Below are positions 56,961-58,000 of a stretch of DNA of 58,000 nucleotides, piece by piece. The position numbers and the translations under genes were made by a program. The notes below the pieces were generated by a model, which saw only the letters and a list, made by a program, of their open reading frames with translations, searched no databases and had not been told where the DNA came from. Where the stretch lies: assembly GCF_030272615.1 (NCBI RefSeq), contig NC_081414.1, positions 909,859,009 through 909,917,008 on the forward strand. The letters run 5' to 3'. Each line of letters opens with the position of its first letter. Position 1 is the stretch's first letter. This DNA is from Cryptomeria japonica (taxonomy: Eukaryota; Streptophyta; Pinopsida; Cupressales; Cupressaceae).

Positions 56961-58000
56961 CATGAGTGCTACATGTGGATTCATCTTTCTTTTTTTTTTC
57001 TTGACTAGTTTAGCTCCTAGAGTAAGGGACAAGTGATGCATGATTGATTGTGGATCAATCCCAGGCATATCTACATATGAGCAAGCAAAGTTGATTTTCT
57101 TTTCTTTGAAAATTTGGATAAACTCTATTTTTTCTTCCTCTGTCAAAGATTCTGCAAGGTGTATGTTCTTGGCTACATCTATTGTACCAATGTTGATTGA
57201 TTGAGTGGGATCAATCAATATGGGTGAATGCTCCTGATAATGTTTAGGAAGAGTGTCAAGTCTCCCATCTTTAGGTGCCTTAAAAAGGTTTTCACCCTCA
57301 GATGCATCCTTGCATCCTTTATTTTTACTTTTTTGTGATCTATTGCTACCATTGACTGGTTTTCAAAAATAGATCCTTTATTTTGTTCATTTTTGCGACT
57401 GAGAGACTTGGCACTCCCTTGATTGTAGACGTCATTACTTTGTTCACTGGTAGAGTCTATTTCTGGGTTAATGGTACACAAGTAATGGATAATGAATTCG
57501 TCATTTGGGAAAATTGGTATGTCATGATTTTTTAGGTTCGTCCCAGTCTATGAGGTCAGGAAAGATAAGTGGTAAGGAGTCATTAGGTGGATCAAGTTCA
57601 GCTGCTGTAAGTATTAGGATGGAGGTATCGTCAGGGTTGGCTAGGATATTAAAAAAGTTAAGGATTTCATCGAGGTCTTCAATGGTATCATCTTCTATGT
57701 AGACTTTCTCGTAATGTCGCTGCTCATTTTCTTTGGTGTCATAGATATTATGTGGACCAAATTCAAGGAGTCTAGGTTCTATGTTGTCTTCTTCTTGATA
57801 GATGGGTGTATGACTGTCATTTACAGCAATATCTTTAGTAACATTAGAACAACTACCCCATTCATAGTCATTTGAATCAGTCTCAGAGGTATTATCCCAG
57901 ATTCTGGCAGTGTTGTGGACGGGTACGTTGTAGGGTGAAAATAGGTCTTTGATGATTGATACAAGTCTGATAGTTTTCTCTAATTTTGTGTCAAATCCTG
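56961..58000 (-). pseudogene. Protease-to-RT linker of element D
   Basis: The frame 56916-57218 has NIHLAESLTEEEKIEFIQIF and FACSYVDMPGIDPQSIMHHL, the conserved lead-in to gypsy RT (xxYxDMPGIDPxxxxHxL). Upstream, 57215-57481 and onward to about 57960, the minus strand is largely open and acidic, like the long linker seen in Tat-type elements. Protease itself would lie beyond 58000. Confidence 0.75.

Larger units (their letters stand above)
34010..58000 (-). mobile_element. Ty3/gypsy element C, same family as A, heavily nested
   Basis: The 3' LTR (34010-41181, holding LINE 1) is followed by a hairpin and polypurine tract, repeat arrays, an antisense PMD gene, a spacer, then integrase and RNase H on the minus strand. 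It matches A closely and fills A's gaps (full PMD gene, most of integrase). At 49282 the RNase H gene is cut by the LTR of element D. The rest of C, including its 5' LTR, should lie beyond the right edge, after D. The target duplication expected there is AAACC, from 34005-34009. Confidence 0.75.
50713..58000 (-). mobile_element. Ty3/gypsy element D, relative of A and C, runs off the edge
   Basis: Sense order from the right edge is a protease-RT linker, RT, RNase H, integrase, a spacer with a 42-base repeat, and an antisense PMD gene truncated on its 5' side. The DNA is too diverged from A and C to be the same family, but the layout is the same. All the catalytic residues I could trace are kept, while about a dozen stops interrupt pol. 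Its 5' LTR and gag are outside the window. Confidence 0.85.

Overview
This is nuclear DNA from a plant with a repeat-rich genome. I see no host gene. Almost every base belongs to LTR retrotransposons (Ty1/copia and Ty3/gypsy), L1-type LINEs with plant architecture, or AT-rich microsatellite. Features supporting a plant are the initiator-Met-type primer site after a copia LTR, a LINE carrying RNase H, and gypsy elements carrying an antisense plant mobile domain (PMD) gene. The heavy nesting and decay suit a large-genome seed plant such as a gymnosperm, but that placement is inference.

Layout. 1-3185: 3' end of a plus-strand gypsy element (F) with its 3' LTR. 3199-3306: a long pure (AT)n tract. 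3385-11175: copia element 1, both LTRs, target duplication CATAT. 11430-22864: minus-strand gypsy element A, target duplication TATAT, with gag and protease but almost no pol, plus an antisense PMD gene. 22865-25910: microsatellite and a second, truncated copia-1 LTR, forming a tandem duplication of the locus that lacks A. 25911-34009: plus-strand LTR/leader region (E), split by minus-strand LINE 2 (26724-33402), itself split by copia element 2 (28462-32607, target duplication GGAAG). 34010 onward: minus-strand gypsy element C of A's family. Its 3' LTR holds LINE 1 (34579-41006), its PMD gene holds one short LTR (44046-44648), its spacer holds a second solo LTR (45533-46323), and its RNase H gene is cut at 49282 by minus-strand gypsy element D, which runs off the right edge with a nearly full but stop-ridden pol.

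How the parts work together. A, C and D share one architecture. On the minus strand it reads gag, protease, RT, RNase H and integrase. The plus strand then carries the PMD gene between the integrase end and the 3' LTR. A and C also share repeat arrays and a hairpin abutting the polypurine tract, and F has the same hairpin and tract before an otherwise different LTR. The insertion order can be read from the nesting: copia 1, then the tandem duplication, then A on the left; E, then LINE 2, then copia 2 in the middle; C, then D, LINE 1 and the solo LTRs on the right.

The main point of interest is the antisense PMD gene kept in at least two divergent gypsy lineages, together with the conserved non-coding structures around it. 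All coding regions carry stops or frameshifts; copia 2 is the best preserved. Positions and translations were read by eye, so junctions are good to a few bases where target duplications are given and looser elsewhere.
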